Below are positions 34,351-49,005 of a stretch of 64,000 bases of DNA, one piece after another. The notes below the pieces were generated by a model. That model saw nothing but the letters and a program-made list of their open reading frames with translations. It ran no database searches and was not told where the DNA came from. Origin of the DNA: Sabethes cyaneus (lineage: Eukaryota > Arthropoda > Insecta > Diptera > Culicidae). The DNA lies in contig NC_071354.1 of assembly GCF_943734655.1 (NCBI RefSeq), positions 226,542,397-226,606,396 of the forward strand, written 5' to 3'. A program made the position numbers and the translations under genes. Every line of letters starts with the position of its first letter. The stretch's first letter is position 1.

Positions 34351-36110
34351 ACTAAAATCAAGTTTCCATAATTCCGTTTCCTTTTCTTTTGCCCACTGAA
34401 AACCGCCTGTTAAATTTTCCGCACAAAACCGCCCATCGAAGCATCGCGTACCGCTCGAAGGCACAACTCGTCATAACAACGCAATATCGAAAAGCCAACA
34501 CCCATTAAAGAGCGTAGGTACGTCATTCTCCAACCAACAGCGTTCTACACTACTGGCTGGCTGGCTGACGGTTTCAGGCATCATCATCGGGAGAACGAAC
34601 ATCGAACGCTCTCCTTTCCGCCTGGCAAGGAAAGTGCAAACCCATTTCACCGATACAATCACAAAACGGCAACGTGTCTGCCGTCGGCCGCCGGCAGCAG
34701 ACAACCCCGGCTGGGAAAAGCTCTGGCAAGCTTTTTCCCGTCTTATATACGAAACCGACGACCCCCATTAACCTCCGGCTCGGCCCACTGTGCACACCGT
34801 CCCCGTCCCGACTACAACCCTACATATATCCTCTCTAGCCGTATCGGCAGGATCGGTGGCGGCGACCCAGACAGAAGCTGACGCGTGTCCTTGGTACAAC
34901 CTTGAGAGCTGATTTCAAAAGGGAAAGCTTTCGATTTCGCTCTCGCTCTCCACATCATCGTCCACAGCCGCCAGCGTTGCGAGTGAGCGAGTGGCGTTGG
35001 CGGTGGGTGGCAGTGGGCCAGATTTCGCTTTCACTGCCACTGGAAACCAACCAACACACATATTCCCGTCCCGTACACACAGCATCGATGGCGGAAAAGT
35101 TTCCTGCTTGGGCGCTCCGGGGTGGGAAGCGAACGGTTCTTCCCGTCGTCATCGGGGTACTAGTTTCAAGGGATGATGTGGAACGGTGCAGATGTTGCCG
35201 TTCGTTGTTTCTGCAGGAGGCCCTTTGAATAAATAATGCACCGTGCAGTAGAAAGTTTTATGGGTTATATACTAGTTTAAACTTGAGCCATTAGCGTAAA
35301 TTAAGTTTTCGATCGTAAATTTGAAAGAAAAGAATTCCAGCACAGTTTTGTACGTACAAGCAATTGAAAGTTTACGGGCGGCGCGAAACTATTAAAAGAA
35401 TAATGTCAGGTGTGCTAGAAAATATGTCTCAATCAATTTCGCATCGCGAGGCGGCAAGCTCAAAAGAAATTCCGACGAATTATGGCGCCCGCAAATTGGA
35501 GTCATTGCGTGAAAAAGAGTAAGCATGGCCTACCCCAACCAATGGCCGATTGATGCAGCCACGGGCTACTTCGGCCGGGCTGAGATAGGAGGTAGGCAGC
35601 AGGCGTAGCCGCACACATACACACGCGCGCGCAAATCCGGGGTGGAGGGAACGGGAGGAAATAGGGGAGCAGTGACGCGCCGGTCGTCATTATCGTGTCT
35701 TTCACTCTTGCTTTTCCGCCGTAGTACGCACGTCGCCGTCGTCGTTGTTCGTAGGTTGTGCTGCAGTCTTTCTCCTTTCACTCGCAAAATTTAGGTTCTA
35801 AGGTTTTGGGCGGCGGAAAAGGATGGCACGACACGGCTGACGGATATGATTGGGGTTGCCGTTTTGGGTGTTGGGTGTCTGTATTTTGGCGACTCGTCTC
35901 TCGGAATTGGAACTGGGCCGGCTCCTTTTGATGCCTACGACGACGACGACGGTTGCCGCCGCCGCCGTTAGGGAAGAACTATATCGTACGATGTAAAAGG
36001 GATGGTTTTACAACAGCGGAGAAACTTGCACTTTCGGTGTGTTTTACGGTACAGTTTGCGAAGAGGGCGATGAACTTGGGCCACGATGAAATATGATGTT
36101 GGAATCGAGC
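34350..36110. other. GC-richer non-repetitive island
   Basis: Raised G+C and CpG, no match elsewhere in the window. Contains TATATAC near 34745, CGACGACGACG at about 35939-35950, and several overlapping ORFs of 61-108 codons on both strands without domains. A promoter/5'UTR region of a gene extending beyond the recognised exons is possible. Confidence 0.35.
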
Positions 36111-36762
36111 TTGAATTATGTCCGCATGGCGTGTTGAATTCAGTAAAAAGATAGGTTATTTATAGCAAACAATATAGAGCGAACGTAGAATGAAACGTCA
36201 TTCGTTGTCTAAAATTAAATTATTTTAAGATTTATTTTTAATGGTTACTGTCAGAATGGACGGACATAATTAATTCCAATAAGTACTGCCAACTACAATA
36301 ATTATGTTATTCGTTCTGCATGTACGGTGATTAATTATAAATTATTTCAGATGTAGAATTTACATGAATCAAAAAGATTAATTTCGCTTCTAGTGACATA
36401 TGTTTGAGGCCTATTAGGATATCCGGTTGACATACTAACATGTTACCGATCGGATAATCTAGTTGAATGCCAAAGTTCCAACATTTTTACATTGCTTTGT
36501 TACCACAACCACGTTGTTTATGGTAACGCTTATGATTTATGGTTGGAATTTTAGGCTTGTTACGAAACTAGATCATATGTTATGCGATTAAGAAACGTTA
36601 GGATAGGATTTAGGACGTTAGGATTAACGTTAAAACTCAAAAGTTTATCAAGCCTACTTATTTGTTCTTAATCTTCTGATCGATGAGCGATTAAAAATAA
36701 GCAAAACACAGGCGATCCCCAAGAAAGACAGTGTTTTTAGACTGCAGTAGGTTTTGTCATCC

Positions 36763-37230
36763 TAGTGACATGTGACAACGATGTGAGCCGTGAAGTAAAA
36801 AGGTGGATAGCGGCTGCCAACAGGGCCTTCTACGGATTACGTAGCCAGCTGAGGTCCAGTAGTCTACAACTCCGTATCCGTACAAAATTCGTGCTCTATA
36901 AGACGCTAATTCTCCCGGTGGTACTCTACGGTCACGAAGCGTGGACGTTGAAAGAGAGCGACCGACGAGCGATTAAAATACGGCAGGCTACAATGGGCTG
37001 GCCACGTAGCAAGGATGCCGGATGAGAGACCAGCGAAAACAATATTTAGCAGAGAAACCGACAGAGGCAGACTCCGTACCCGTTGGATGAGCGCTGTTGA
37101 CGAGGATGCTAGAACAGCGGCTGTTAAGAGCGACTGGAGAGCGGTAGCCCAAGACCGAGTATTGTGGAGACGGCTCCTGAATTCGGCATGGATTCGATAA
37201 ACGGATTGTCGCCGAAAAAGAGAAATAGAG
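36763..37230 (+). pseudogene. 5'-truncated non-LTR retrotransposon with 14-bp target duplication
   Basis: Bracketed by AGGTTTTGTCATCC at 36749-36762 and 37231-37244. The plus strand encodes the C-terminal part of an RTE-like ORF: VKRWIAAANRAFYGLRSQL, VLYKTLILPVVLYGHEAWT, then after a frameshift and internal deletion the WAGHVARMPDERPAK region, RTRWMSAVDEDARTA and VAQDRVLWRRLLNSAWIR. The 3' end reads AAAAAGAGAAATAGAG, with no long poly(A). Compared with an intact copy, the segment between EAWTLKES and the WAGHVARM motif is missing. Confidence 0.88.
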
Positions 37231-37299
37231 AGGTTTTGTCATCCACCCATCATAATTATTCGACGTTTTTTAATCAATTCAGCTGATCATCATTGTGCT

Positions 37300-37435
37300 A
37301 CAGTCGCGATGTGCGCGATGTTAAGCAGAAGGACATGAGGCATAATGGACGTTAGGCATAATGGACGATGGACATGATGGATGATAGAAATTATGGACGG
37401 TAGGCGTAATGGATGATAAACATAATTTACAAAAA
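37300..37435. repeat. Minisatellite of AGGCATAATGGACGTT type
   Basis: About seven 14-16-bp units, variants of GGCATAATGGACGTTA. The sequence just before it (CGATGTGCGCGATGTTAAGC) parallels 62118-62136, where the same minisatellite begins. Confidence 0.8.
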
Positions 37436-37499
37436 TTTGCTTAGCTAACAGTACGCAGCTCAGCCAATCACCATTCCGTCACAATACCATCAGAACCGG

Positions 37500-37800
37500 G
37501 GCTACCCGTTAAGGGACCATTTGGCATAGCGACCTTTCGGCATATAGCCATAAAAATATTTTATGACCTGATTTTATAGCTGATTCAGGGCGAGACGGCT
37601 GCAGACCCGTCGTCGGAAGTACCAACCACTGCGGGGGGCTGCCCGATCTGTCTAGGTTTATACTCTTTAGCATTCCTAGGTATACCGACTCTTGTTAGTT
37701 TTTCCTAGCCCTCGCGTAGACTCACCTGGATGGTACCGAATATCCGAATAACAGATAGCCAGAATTCAAATAGCCGAGTCATAAATGGCCGAAATTGTAA
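37500..37800. mobile_element. Fragment of the minisatellite-armed element family
   Basis: GGCTACCCGTTAAGGGACCA leads into TTTGGCATAGCG and TTTCGGCATATAG. After it come the core (CGTCGGAAG, CTGCGGGGGGCTGCCC) and a block of GCCGAATA-type units at 37735-37795. It corresponds to the left half and core of 3071-3560. Confidence 0.65.
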
Positions 37801-37891
37801 AATTTGCATGTAGAGGTTTTTGGGGCTAGGGAAGGTTCTCTCGATGGCAAAAGACTCCTCCCCCCACTAAGAGGGGGGGCTCCCATACAAA

Positions 37892-38907
37892 TCTATGCCT
37901 ATAAAAATGGATTTCTGTCTGCTCTATGTTCCTTATAGAATTGAAAACTACTGAACCGATCGGAGTGAAAATTTGCATGTAAGGTGTAGGTGTAGGGGTT
38001 TAAGGTGGTGAATTAAGACCCCTCTCCCTTTTAAGAGAGGGGGTTTCCACACAAATGAAATACAAATTTCCTCATAACTCGAGAACTAATCAAGCAAATG
38101 GAACCAAATTTGACATGTGGGTGTTTTTGGAGACAAGAATTTTTTGGAACCAAATTTGGCATGTGGGGGTTTTGGAGGCAGGAATTTTTTTAATGATGGT
38201 TTGAGACCCCTCACCCCTGTGGTAGGGGGATAAGAACTCTCATACAAATAAAACAGCAATTTTTGCGTAACTCAAAAACTAATCGAACTGGACAAATTTT
38301 ACTCTTTCATAAAACATTAATCAATAACAAGACCACTAAAAACTATCAATAGTAACATTAGATAATTCAGTCGAAGACGGCCACAGGTCGCGAGTGTTGC
38401 CGGCAACCTGCCGTCGGAAGCGCCCACCACTGCGGGGGGTAGCCCCCCGTAGAGATCACCTCTATCTATGTTTATTTATTTATCCTAGATCTACTGACCT
38501 CTATGAATTTTCCTCAGATGGGTCACCCCTGCGAAATGGTACTTTCTATGAAAAGATTTTCCGTGAAATGGTACATCCCGCGTAAGGTTTTTCGCGAAAT
38601 GGTATTCTGCGAAACTCTATATTCCGCGTTACGGTCAATTGGAGAATTGGTGTTCCGCAAAATGGTATTCGGCGAAATGGTTTGTAATGATGGCGATTAT
38701 TTAAATACTATCCGCTTTATTTTATCAGGCTAAGCAATGGGGGGAGTTGCTTTCAACTTTACTGTGAGGAAAATTTGAATATTAAAACACCCATGAACTC
38801 CTCAGAACTTGCAAAACTCAAGATTGTGACAAAGGTCATCCGAGATTCACGATTTATGTACAACACAGTTTAATTTGTGGCAATACGAAGTTTGTCGGGT
38901 CAGCTAG
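37892..38907 (+). mobile_element. Helitron-like element (non-autonomous)
   Basis: Starts TCTATGCCTATAAAAA after an A and ends GTCGGGTCAGCTAG before a T, the A|TC...CTRG|T borders expected of Helitrons. It contains two to three units related to the 145-bp repeat of 49963-51761. The GC-rich core follows, with the palindrome CGGGGGGTAGCCCCCCG (about 38435-38451), and then a GCGAAATGGTAT minisatellite (38510-38680). No Rep/helicase ORF. Confidence 0.8.
38510..38690 (+). repeat. GCGAAATGGTA minisatellite inside the Helitron-like element
   Basis: Eight or so units of 15-24 bp sharing CGCGAAATGGTA / CCGCAAAATGGTA. The ORFs at 38394-38733 are repeat by-products. Confidence 0.8.
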
Positions 38908-39390
38908 TCATTAAATAAAAAGAAAAAAAGTTTAAAAAAAATCTAATATTATAAGCACCTTTATTTTGTCTGCAACAAACCAGACCACAGACTGGACATC
39001 ATGTGTACATAGCAAGAATCGCATTTCACTTCCTAAATAAAGCTGAAACTGACACAAATTGACGTTGCTATGTTCGTGATATGTATAATGATGAAACAGA
39101 TGTCCGCCCTGGTTAAAATTGTGGGGTAAATTTGTGGGTGTGTCGTGAGGAAACGCTCTTTGCCAGGCACACTAATGATGTATGTGACACACTAAAAACC
39201 TCACGGGCGTCTGACCTTAACCTCCCCGGAACTACCGGTAAGTATTAATTCGGGGGGAGGCTGTGTTTGTACACTGCTCCGTACACCTGTCGAAACGTGA
39301 ACCGATCCGGAGATGGTGACTGTCATAACGCTCACTCCTTCACAGCCACCCTCTCAGGGTTCTGTCATTCTTGATGCTACTCCTGCTCCT
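38908..39390. other. Likely 3' non-coding end of the adjoining retrotransposon relic plus unassigned DNA
   Basis: No ORF. It adjoins the C-terminal end of the minus-strand element at 39391 and may include its 3' untranslated region. Confidence 0.35.
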
Positions 39391-42190
<2,800 letters not shown>

Positions 42191-42449
42191 TAATACGTCC
42201 GTCGCAGATGAATACTCGGTGCGGTATGGAATCATCTAGAATAATAAATTCGTCTTATTTTCTATGCGAAGCGTCTGTGAAAAACTTCAAATGTATAATC
42301 AACCTTAATGAAGATACCTGGGTATGAAATGGGGAAGGCAACTGACAAGAAGGGCTAAACAAGTCCATACCTAGCGCCACCACGTGCTCATATCCGGTAA
42401 CGCTCTAAAATGAGTAGCTAGGTTAGTAGGGGCAGTTCCGCGGTAAGTG

Positions 42450-43130
42450 AATCCGAAAGATCAATTATATCCATCTACAGCACCAAAGGCAAAGTATTTT
42501 ATGAGATACTGAAAACTGGCCATTTCATTAAGGTCCATCGGAACAGACTACTGATTCGTTGAACATTATGACAAAAACGGCTAGAATGTGTGGAAAGACA
42601 TGACATAATTATTCTGCCGCATGACAATGCTCCGCCTCATGCCGCAAACGTGATGCACAAAATATTTCGAAACGCTGCAGCTGTAGAGTCCACAGACAAT
42701 GAATTTTTTACTCAAGATCAAATTTTTTGCCCCCCGATTTTTGAAGCTAATGTTGAAGGGTGGTGCCAAAAACTTTAAAGATAATTTACAATGGCCTTGT
42801 TTTACTGCGTAACAATGCTCTGCCTCATGACAAGTCGTGAAAAAATATTTGGAAGCGATCAAGTGGGATGTTTTACACCACCCGCCATACTCTCCAGATA
42901 TTGCTCTTTCTGATTACTGGATGTTCGTTTACATGCAGATCGAAAAGATCAAAAATGGGGTTGAAACTTGGATCACCCTTCAAAAGATGAAACAGTTTTT
43001 CAACACGGAATTCGAAAATTGATTGAAAGATGGTCAAAAATAAACAGCAAGCGATGGACAATACAGGAATTAATCTGTTGATTAATTCTGGTTTTGAAAT
43101 AAATGAGGTTTTACTTTTGAGAACAACGGA
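42450..43130 (+). pseudogene. Mariner-type transposase relic
   Basis: Plus strand, several frames: YEILKTGHFIKVHRNRLL near 42500, RHDIIILPHDNAPPHAANV (42590-42660, containing the second catalytic Asp), then after a 150-bp intrusion KKYLEAIKWDVLHHPPYSPD and IALSDYWMF (42837-42930, third catalytic Asp), ending TEFEN. These are the hallmark segments of the mariner DDE domain. The N-terminal DNA-binding part is missing, there are stops and frameshifts, and the stretch AATGCTC-GCCTCATG occurs twice (42627 and 42814) on either side of the intrusion. It is inactive. Confidence 0.88.
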
Positions 43131-43134
43131 CCGT

Positions 43135-43895
43135 ATTAGTCTGTACTCCCAATAATTTAGAAAGTAAAAGGTTTAGAAACAATTTCCTTTTTAACTTTTT
43201 AAAGGATATTCTCTAAGAAATCTGAAAAATGTTGGACAGACTACAGTCACTAATTGTTTTCTATTGTTGGAGTTCGTCACCGTGAATTTTATATACAAAA
43301 TTGATATATAAGTCACTAAATGGCCTAAGCGGTGATATCAGGTTCGATTCCCGACACGGTCTGGGGCCACATATTTTTTCGCCCTGGATTGAGACACTAT
43401 ACATTGTTGTGCTTCTTCACGCCAATATGCAAAATGAACCGTTGACGTTCGATGCTCTCTTCTATCGCAGCTGTTACGTATCGATTATTTAAACAACACG
43501 TGTGTCGTATTCAAGCAAACATCTGACTTACATGGAATCACTTAGACTTCATTTCCACTTTCGATTGCTTACCTAGAAAGAGACAGAGAAAGAGACAAAA
43601 GCATTGCATTAAATTTTGGTACGAAATCAAATATATCATGCGCGCAAAAAATAAAAGAAAAAAACCGAAAGCAAAGTGAGCTTCATGTCTGGAAACTTTT
43701 GCCACTGTAGGATCCATGACTGATGTTTGTTCTGGGGCGTCGTTTGCTTTTCGCAACTGATGGACGGTAACGATGCTGTTTACCAAACGAAAAAAAAAAC
43801 GTTATCTCGACTGATTTTGAAGCAGTTCCTAATAGACTGACTAAATTCCAATTGTCGAACACCAGAAATATTATTTGTTCGATATAAAATCAAGA
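43135..43895. other. AT-rich; one tRNA-like remnant
   Basis: At 43319-43358 TGGCCTAAGCGG (box A-like) is followed after only 9 bp by GGTTCGATTCCC (box B). Too short for a tRNA gene; probably a collapsed SINE or tRNA relic. The rest shows nothing. Confidence 0.4.
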
Positions 43896-43899
43896 CAAA

Positions 43900-44287
43900 C
43901 TAAAGGTAAGTAAAATATAGGAACGCCAGCCACTGAGCCAGTTGCTGCAAAGTAGCGAACATTCACGCAGATTGCGGTATTCATCTCCGGTAGACGTAAA
44001 TGGGCCGTCAATTCTCGAACGATTAATTCATGCCAATCTCCGCCCAAACAGTCACAATTTTTGCGTTCGCTCGGTAACACGACCCGAAGGGTCGGTGACG
44101 GTACGTACTGCCTGCCTGCGTGCCTTGCCTGCTAATAAACTTTCCTCCCCGTACAACCCCTTGCTGCGGACCCATAGGGGTTGGCGGCAATCAGGCAGCA
44201 GCAGCCCAGCAGCATGACACTGCAGACTGCTGAGCGCGTTGAAACCGTCGTCGTTGCCAGAGCGATCGGAGATCGGCATCAGCAAAA

Positions 44288-44323
<36 letters not shown>

Positions 44324-45000
44324 AGCCTATGACCAATTGATATACCGCACGTAACGCAACGCAACACAACGCAACGGGTTCAAGAAGTGTGGAGTGTGTT
44401 GTGCTGTTCATATCCACTAGCAGAGCGTTAAGTACGGTACTATTACATAATACCGGCACCGTCGATGACCGAGCTGAGAAACCCCCTAGAAGACCCGCGA
44501 CCGATTGCGGGTTCGAGAGCAGGCATAAAAGCTCTTTTTGTTTTGTTTTGTCGAACGCAACTTGCGCTGCACCTTCTCCGGTGGCTTAGGTGGGTTGTGC
44601 GGGCACGCAGAATAAGAGAAGTAAATATATCAGAAACCTAAAAAAAAATAAAATAAGTAAGAGCAAAATGTGAAGTGCAGATTGCGAACAAGTTTGTCCT
44701 GTCGGCTCGGCCGGCCGGCCGTCGTCCATCGACCGACCGACAGACAGAAGGGGCTTTCAGCGATCAGAATGTGCGTGATTTCCGCGAGTTGCAGCTCAAT
44801 CTTTCCCTTGCCTGCAGTTGTTGTGTACTTTGGCTGCAGCCAAAGCACAGCAAAGTGTCTCGTAATGCATAATTGGTAATATCTGGTTTTTGCCCTGAAC
44901 TGAACTGGCATTCAGGTTTCTTCGGCGGGGTTCTGATAAGTTTGCTAGGTTTTGGGTTTGAGGCAAGCTCAGCAGCGAAACATTGTAGTTATTTAATAAG
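43900..45000. other. GC-richer non-repetitive island with (GAC)n
   Basis: Raised G+C, a GAC trinucleotide run at 44289-44322, repeated CGCAACGCAAC at 44345-44375, and CCGGCCGGCC near 44710. It resembles the islands at 6.9-8.5 and 34.3-36.1 kb in composition. ORFs of 65-135 codons on both strands show no domain. Confidence 0.35.
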
Positions 45001-45892
45001 CCAGAAATGCGAAATTGAGCTGAGTATCCTGTTGTATAGTATTATTAGATTATTATTATTATTCGGCCATAAAAACAAGCTCATTAAAGTTCAAAACTTA
45101 AATGAATATCGTTGAAATGTTTTTGACCTTTCAAATGCTATCGATAACGAAAACGGTGAACAAAGTATAGTTTGAATTTAATATTTAAAGTATCTATTGA
45201 AAAATTCATCGACAGAAATCCAATATGTAGACACTATCAGAGACAATTTTGCCTGCATCCTCAGCTTCTCGATCCATGTGCCCACGGTTTGACACCATGC
45301 GGGCTTTCTCAAAACACACATTAAGGCTTTATTGCAAATACATAATACAATATAATTCCTAAGTCATGACAATCGCCAGAGGTATGTAATAAAAGTAAAA
45401 TTATTACTGAGATTATTTCCTCGTACGATAGCAGGTGACCCCGATATTTGTCAACTGAGCAAATCTCAGGGATGTCCGATACGATCGAGTGAAGCAATAA
45501 GCAATCATAAGCAATCATGCTTTCTCCAACAGCTATCATGCATGTTTTCTTGCATTTAATTCATATTCCTATTCTACTCCTGTCCTGTCCAATTTACACT
45601 GCACCGAGTATCCTGGACCTCCCGGTAAAAGTTTCTGTTCGGTCAAAACGATGAAAGAAGGCTTTAAGATAAGCATTTAATTCAAAACTTGGAAGGAGAT
45701 AAAGGACAGGATGCTGATATCACGGCTTTTTCCAACAAGTCTAACAACATCAACGTCATCAGTTTGTAACCGGCGGGGAACCAAGGCACGCACTGCTCAA
45801 CTTTAACATCACGGTAGATATGAAATAGATCACAGCCAAAGTTTTTCAGCAGGAATTTCCGCATGATTAGTTGCGGCCTTTTTATACTAGAA
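45001..45892. other. Nothing recognised
   Basis: AT-rich; no supported ORF or repeat. Confidence 0.4.
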
Positions 45893-46003
45893 ATTAAATA
45901 AAAAAAACTTATTCAATTTAATTCTACTATGTATATTTTATTCTTGACAGATACGTATTTCGCCTACGACTTGCAGGCTTCCTCAATGTCTGTTTTCGAA
46001 TAG
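45893..46003. repeat. Single arm of the 57.2-kb foldback family
   Basis: Matches 57220-57330 (AATTAAATAAAA ... GACAGATACGTATTTCGCC, CTTGCAGGCTTCCTC, TCTGTTTTCGAA) but stops at the centre of the palindrome, so only half is present. Confidence 0.8.
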
Positions 46004-46420
46004 GCCCTTTTGAAGGCCACAAGCGAGTTAGAGTAAGGTTATTAAAACATGTCAAGCTACGCATAATCATATTTAATACAATAATCTGTGGGCTGGTCAT
46101 TCATTACTATTTCAACCTATATGATGCATACAAGTGATTTTTTCAAGAAATCTCTATGTCTCAATGGTTGGTTGCAGGCGTTGTACTTATGAACCTCCGT
46201 CCACGTATTTTTAAAGCCACCACTGCATTCAATGAAGATTGAATCTGAATATTTCACTCTTCTCTTTTAAACATTCACTTAAACAGTGACACTCACAGAC
46301 TCTTATAAACATACATATGCCAGAAATGCAGTTTACATTAGACTTTGATCCAATGATCTGATATAGTCCTACGTCACCCTGTCGTACAACCCTTAGGGCT
46401 GTATACCTTGTAGTTTTTTA
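46004..46420. other. Nothing recognised
   Basis: No gene or repeat supported. Confidence 0.35.
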
Positions 46421-46815
46421 CGTTAAATGTTACTATTTTGCTTGTTTGTATTGCTTGCCTTTTCTCTCTAATGTCAAATGTTGCTCTTTTTATTATTTTA
46501 ATGTTTCCTGTTTGGTTTCGATGCCCTTTCTTTTCATTTCTTGTTTGTTATTTGCTTTTTCTGTTATTTTATTTATTGGTTTTACATATCTTTACATTTG
46601 GTTTTCAACGTCATTTCTAGTTTCAACTTGTTTTGTCTTTGCTTTTTAATTATTTTAACTGTTTCTTCTGCTTCTTGCTGATGGTTTGGTTTGGTGAGGT
46701 TTGCTAAGTGTCACAACTTCCTTTTTGACTATGTCTTCCAGATTTTTTTCTGCTTTCTTTATTCCTGTTCACTTATTTGCCTGTCACTTTCATTTTATTC
46801 ATTTGAGTTTCTCTA

Positions 46816-47038
46816 TTTCTCGGGTACTTTTTCACTTCCGCTACTTCCGCTTTTTACGGCGATACTAATGCATTGAAAAGAAAAATTTCAAGTTGGCTAG
46901 CTAGTGACTCCGGCAACTGATTCAGGCAAAGCTGACGTGTCAAAATGCATTAGTATCGCCGTAAACAGCGGAAGAGAGGAGACACAAAGAGAATCTCTCA
47001 TTTGCAGATACGCCGAAATGAAAAAGTACCCGAGATTT
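46816..47038. mobile_element. Foldback element interrupted in its right arm
   Basis: Left arm TCGGGTACTTTTTCA followed by CGGCGATACTAATGCATT. The right arm starts AATGCATTAGTATCGCCG (46944) and resumes with TGAAAAAGTACCCGAG (47021-47036). About 45 bp (46972-47016) are extra in the right arm. Confidence 0.8.
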
Positions 47039-47414
47039 ATTGCGGAGTTTCCACCAATTTAGAGTCCCACGCGAAAATTATTAGCGTGGTTATTTTCTGC
47101 GTTTACCTCGCAGGTTTGCAATTAGGCAATTTGAACTATCAGTTTTTCGTTATTGACTCCCCACTGCACCCCTCCTCGCTTGACAAGTATATTTTCAATG
47201 TATTTAGTACAGGATAATTATTATCAAAAAAAGAATTTGCGTAGGACTCGTTAAATTGCTGCCAGGTTCAATATGTTTTATATTTCTATTTATGTTTTTG
47301 CGTTTTCTCTTTGCTTAGTCCTCTTTTCCCGCTCATTTCTGTTCCATTTCTGAAGTTTATTTTTTCAATTGTGTCATGTTTCATGACGCCTGTGTAGTGA
47401 AATCCGTTCTCTTC

Positions 47415-47590
47415 AAGAACCCCACCGGCATCAGGAATAGAGTGTCCAAACGTGCAAGATGACTCGACCAGCTTGAAGCCGACTTGTGCGTGTCGAGACA
47501 CTCAACGAATTGGAGCCCAGGACCGAGTAGAGTGGAGAGGAATTTTTGATACGGCAAGAGACAACCCGGTTCTATGCTGGTAGAACTAAG
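47415..47590 (+). pseudogene. Non-LTR retrotransposon C-terminal fragment
   Basis: Plus strand around 47490-47575 reads IGAQDRVEWRGIFDTARDN, the same tail motif (QDRVEWRR) as 31273-31550 and 36763-37230, with frame breaks before it. Confidence 0.65.
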
Positions 47591-48404
47591 CTAACTCATA
47601 TTTTTTGTCGGTTTGCTTGTTTGTTTGTACGAGGTTTGTTTGTTGTTTTCTCTGTTCGATTCCTCGTGCTTTTTAAACATTCTCTTTGTATACTGCAAAT
47701 TCCATGCAAAGGCCTTCGTTTTTTTTTTAATTTTCTGTTTTATTTATTTATGCGACTTTTTGTGTTTTGTATACTTCTTTCAGTTGTATTTCTTCTGTTG
47801 ATCTTTTATCGTCTCTTTGATTTTTCGTTATTTTTACGCATATTTTCTTTTCGTTTCTTTTTCGCTTCCTTCTGCTTTCCATTTTTTATCCATCTTTTTC
47901 CCTTCTGTTTTTCTTTAAGTGTTCTATGTTTACTCTCTGTTATTACTTTCGCTTCCAGTTAATTTTAATAGTTTCGGGTTTCTTTTCCATTTCTCTTCTA
48001 TGTCTTACTGTAATTCTAGATAGCTTAACTTGTTCTTTCTATTTGCTTAGCTTAATCCTCTACTTTTCTTACGTTATACTATTTTTACATCTTCTGTTTG
48101 GTTTTAATTTTCTTCTGTTTCTTTTTTTTTGGTTTCTTGTCCTGCTACATTTCCTTTTTCTAGAATTTTAATTTGTCTTCCATTATATTTAATGTTGTCT
48201 CCTCTTGTTTTGAGATATTTTGCTGTTGTTTTTCGTGTCCACGTATTTTTTGTTCATTTTCTTTTCACACGTTTAAAGCTATTTGTTGCCTTCTCCAACA
48301 TTTTTTTGTAATTTTTTTATTGGTTTTCTTTACTTTATAGGGTTATCTTTATGTCATCGCCATTTTCTTCTATCTTCCTCCCAGTAAACAATTTGGTTTA
48401 CATA

Positions 48405-48513
48405 CCCAAGTAACAAATTGGGTTTTATTACACTCTTATGATGGCATTTAAGACCAAAATTGGCCTTGAAATCCGCCATAAGAGTACAATAAAACTTACG
48501 TTGTTGCTTGCAA
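48405..48513. mobile_element. MITE related to 11393-11490
   Basis: Starts CCCAAGTAACAA after TA; the right end is TTGTTGCTTG and is diverged. The interior aligns with the inverted 11393 copy. Confidence 0.8.
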
Positions 48514-48587
48514 TATCTCGATTGTAACTGAGAAATACGAAATCATATCTCCACGAAAAAGTGATATTTCACACCACATAAAAACAT

Positions 48588-48836
48588 ATGGTCGGTTTTA
48601 AATCAGACCGAACCAAGTCGTAAATTTAAAAATATGAGTTAACGACAGCAAGCGATCAAGAATTTCCCAAGCTGCATTTTACTCTAATCAGACTAAATAA
48701 ATGCTGCAAACAACCAGAATTATGAGATGATTTCGAACGATTGATAGGTATGAACCATACGGAGCAGCAAACTTTGAACGCGTTTTTCTCGAAATTAGAG
48801 TTTTGTCACTTGGTTCGGTCTGACTTAACATCGACA
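48588..48836. mobile_element. MITE with TGGTCGGTTTTAAATC ends
   Basis: Inverted ends sharing AAATCAGACCGAACCAAG (left) and CTTGGTTCGGTCTGACTT (right). About 250 bp, non-coding. Relative at 556-1108. Confidence 0.75.
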
Positions 48837-48849
48837 ATATACAGTAAAG

Positions 48850-49005
48850 ATTTGTATATCGCGGTGGGTGGTGCTGTACGGCCATCGCGATGTCTCAGCT
48901 GTCCATTAACCAATAAAGTTGATTTTTGGTAGTTGACTAGGTTATACCATATGCCAGCAATGTACTAAAAATCAAATTTATTGGCTAATGGACTGCAAAA
49001 CAACT
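48850..49005. repeat. Inverted repeat unit shared with 61970-62050
   Basis: AACCAATAAAGTTGATTTTT and TACTAAAAATCAAATTTATT form a local inverted pair. The first arm and its flank (TGGTAGTTGACTAGGTTATA) recur in opposite orientation at 61970-62050. Confidence 0.7.

Noticed and set aside
43319..43358. tRNA gene
   Set aside because: Boxes A and B are only 9 bp apart and no cloverleaf can form.
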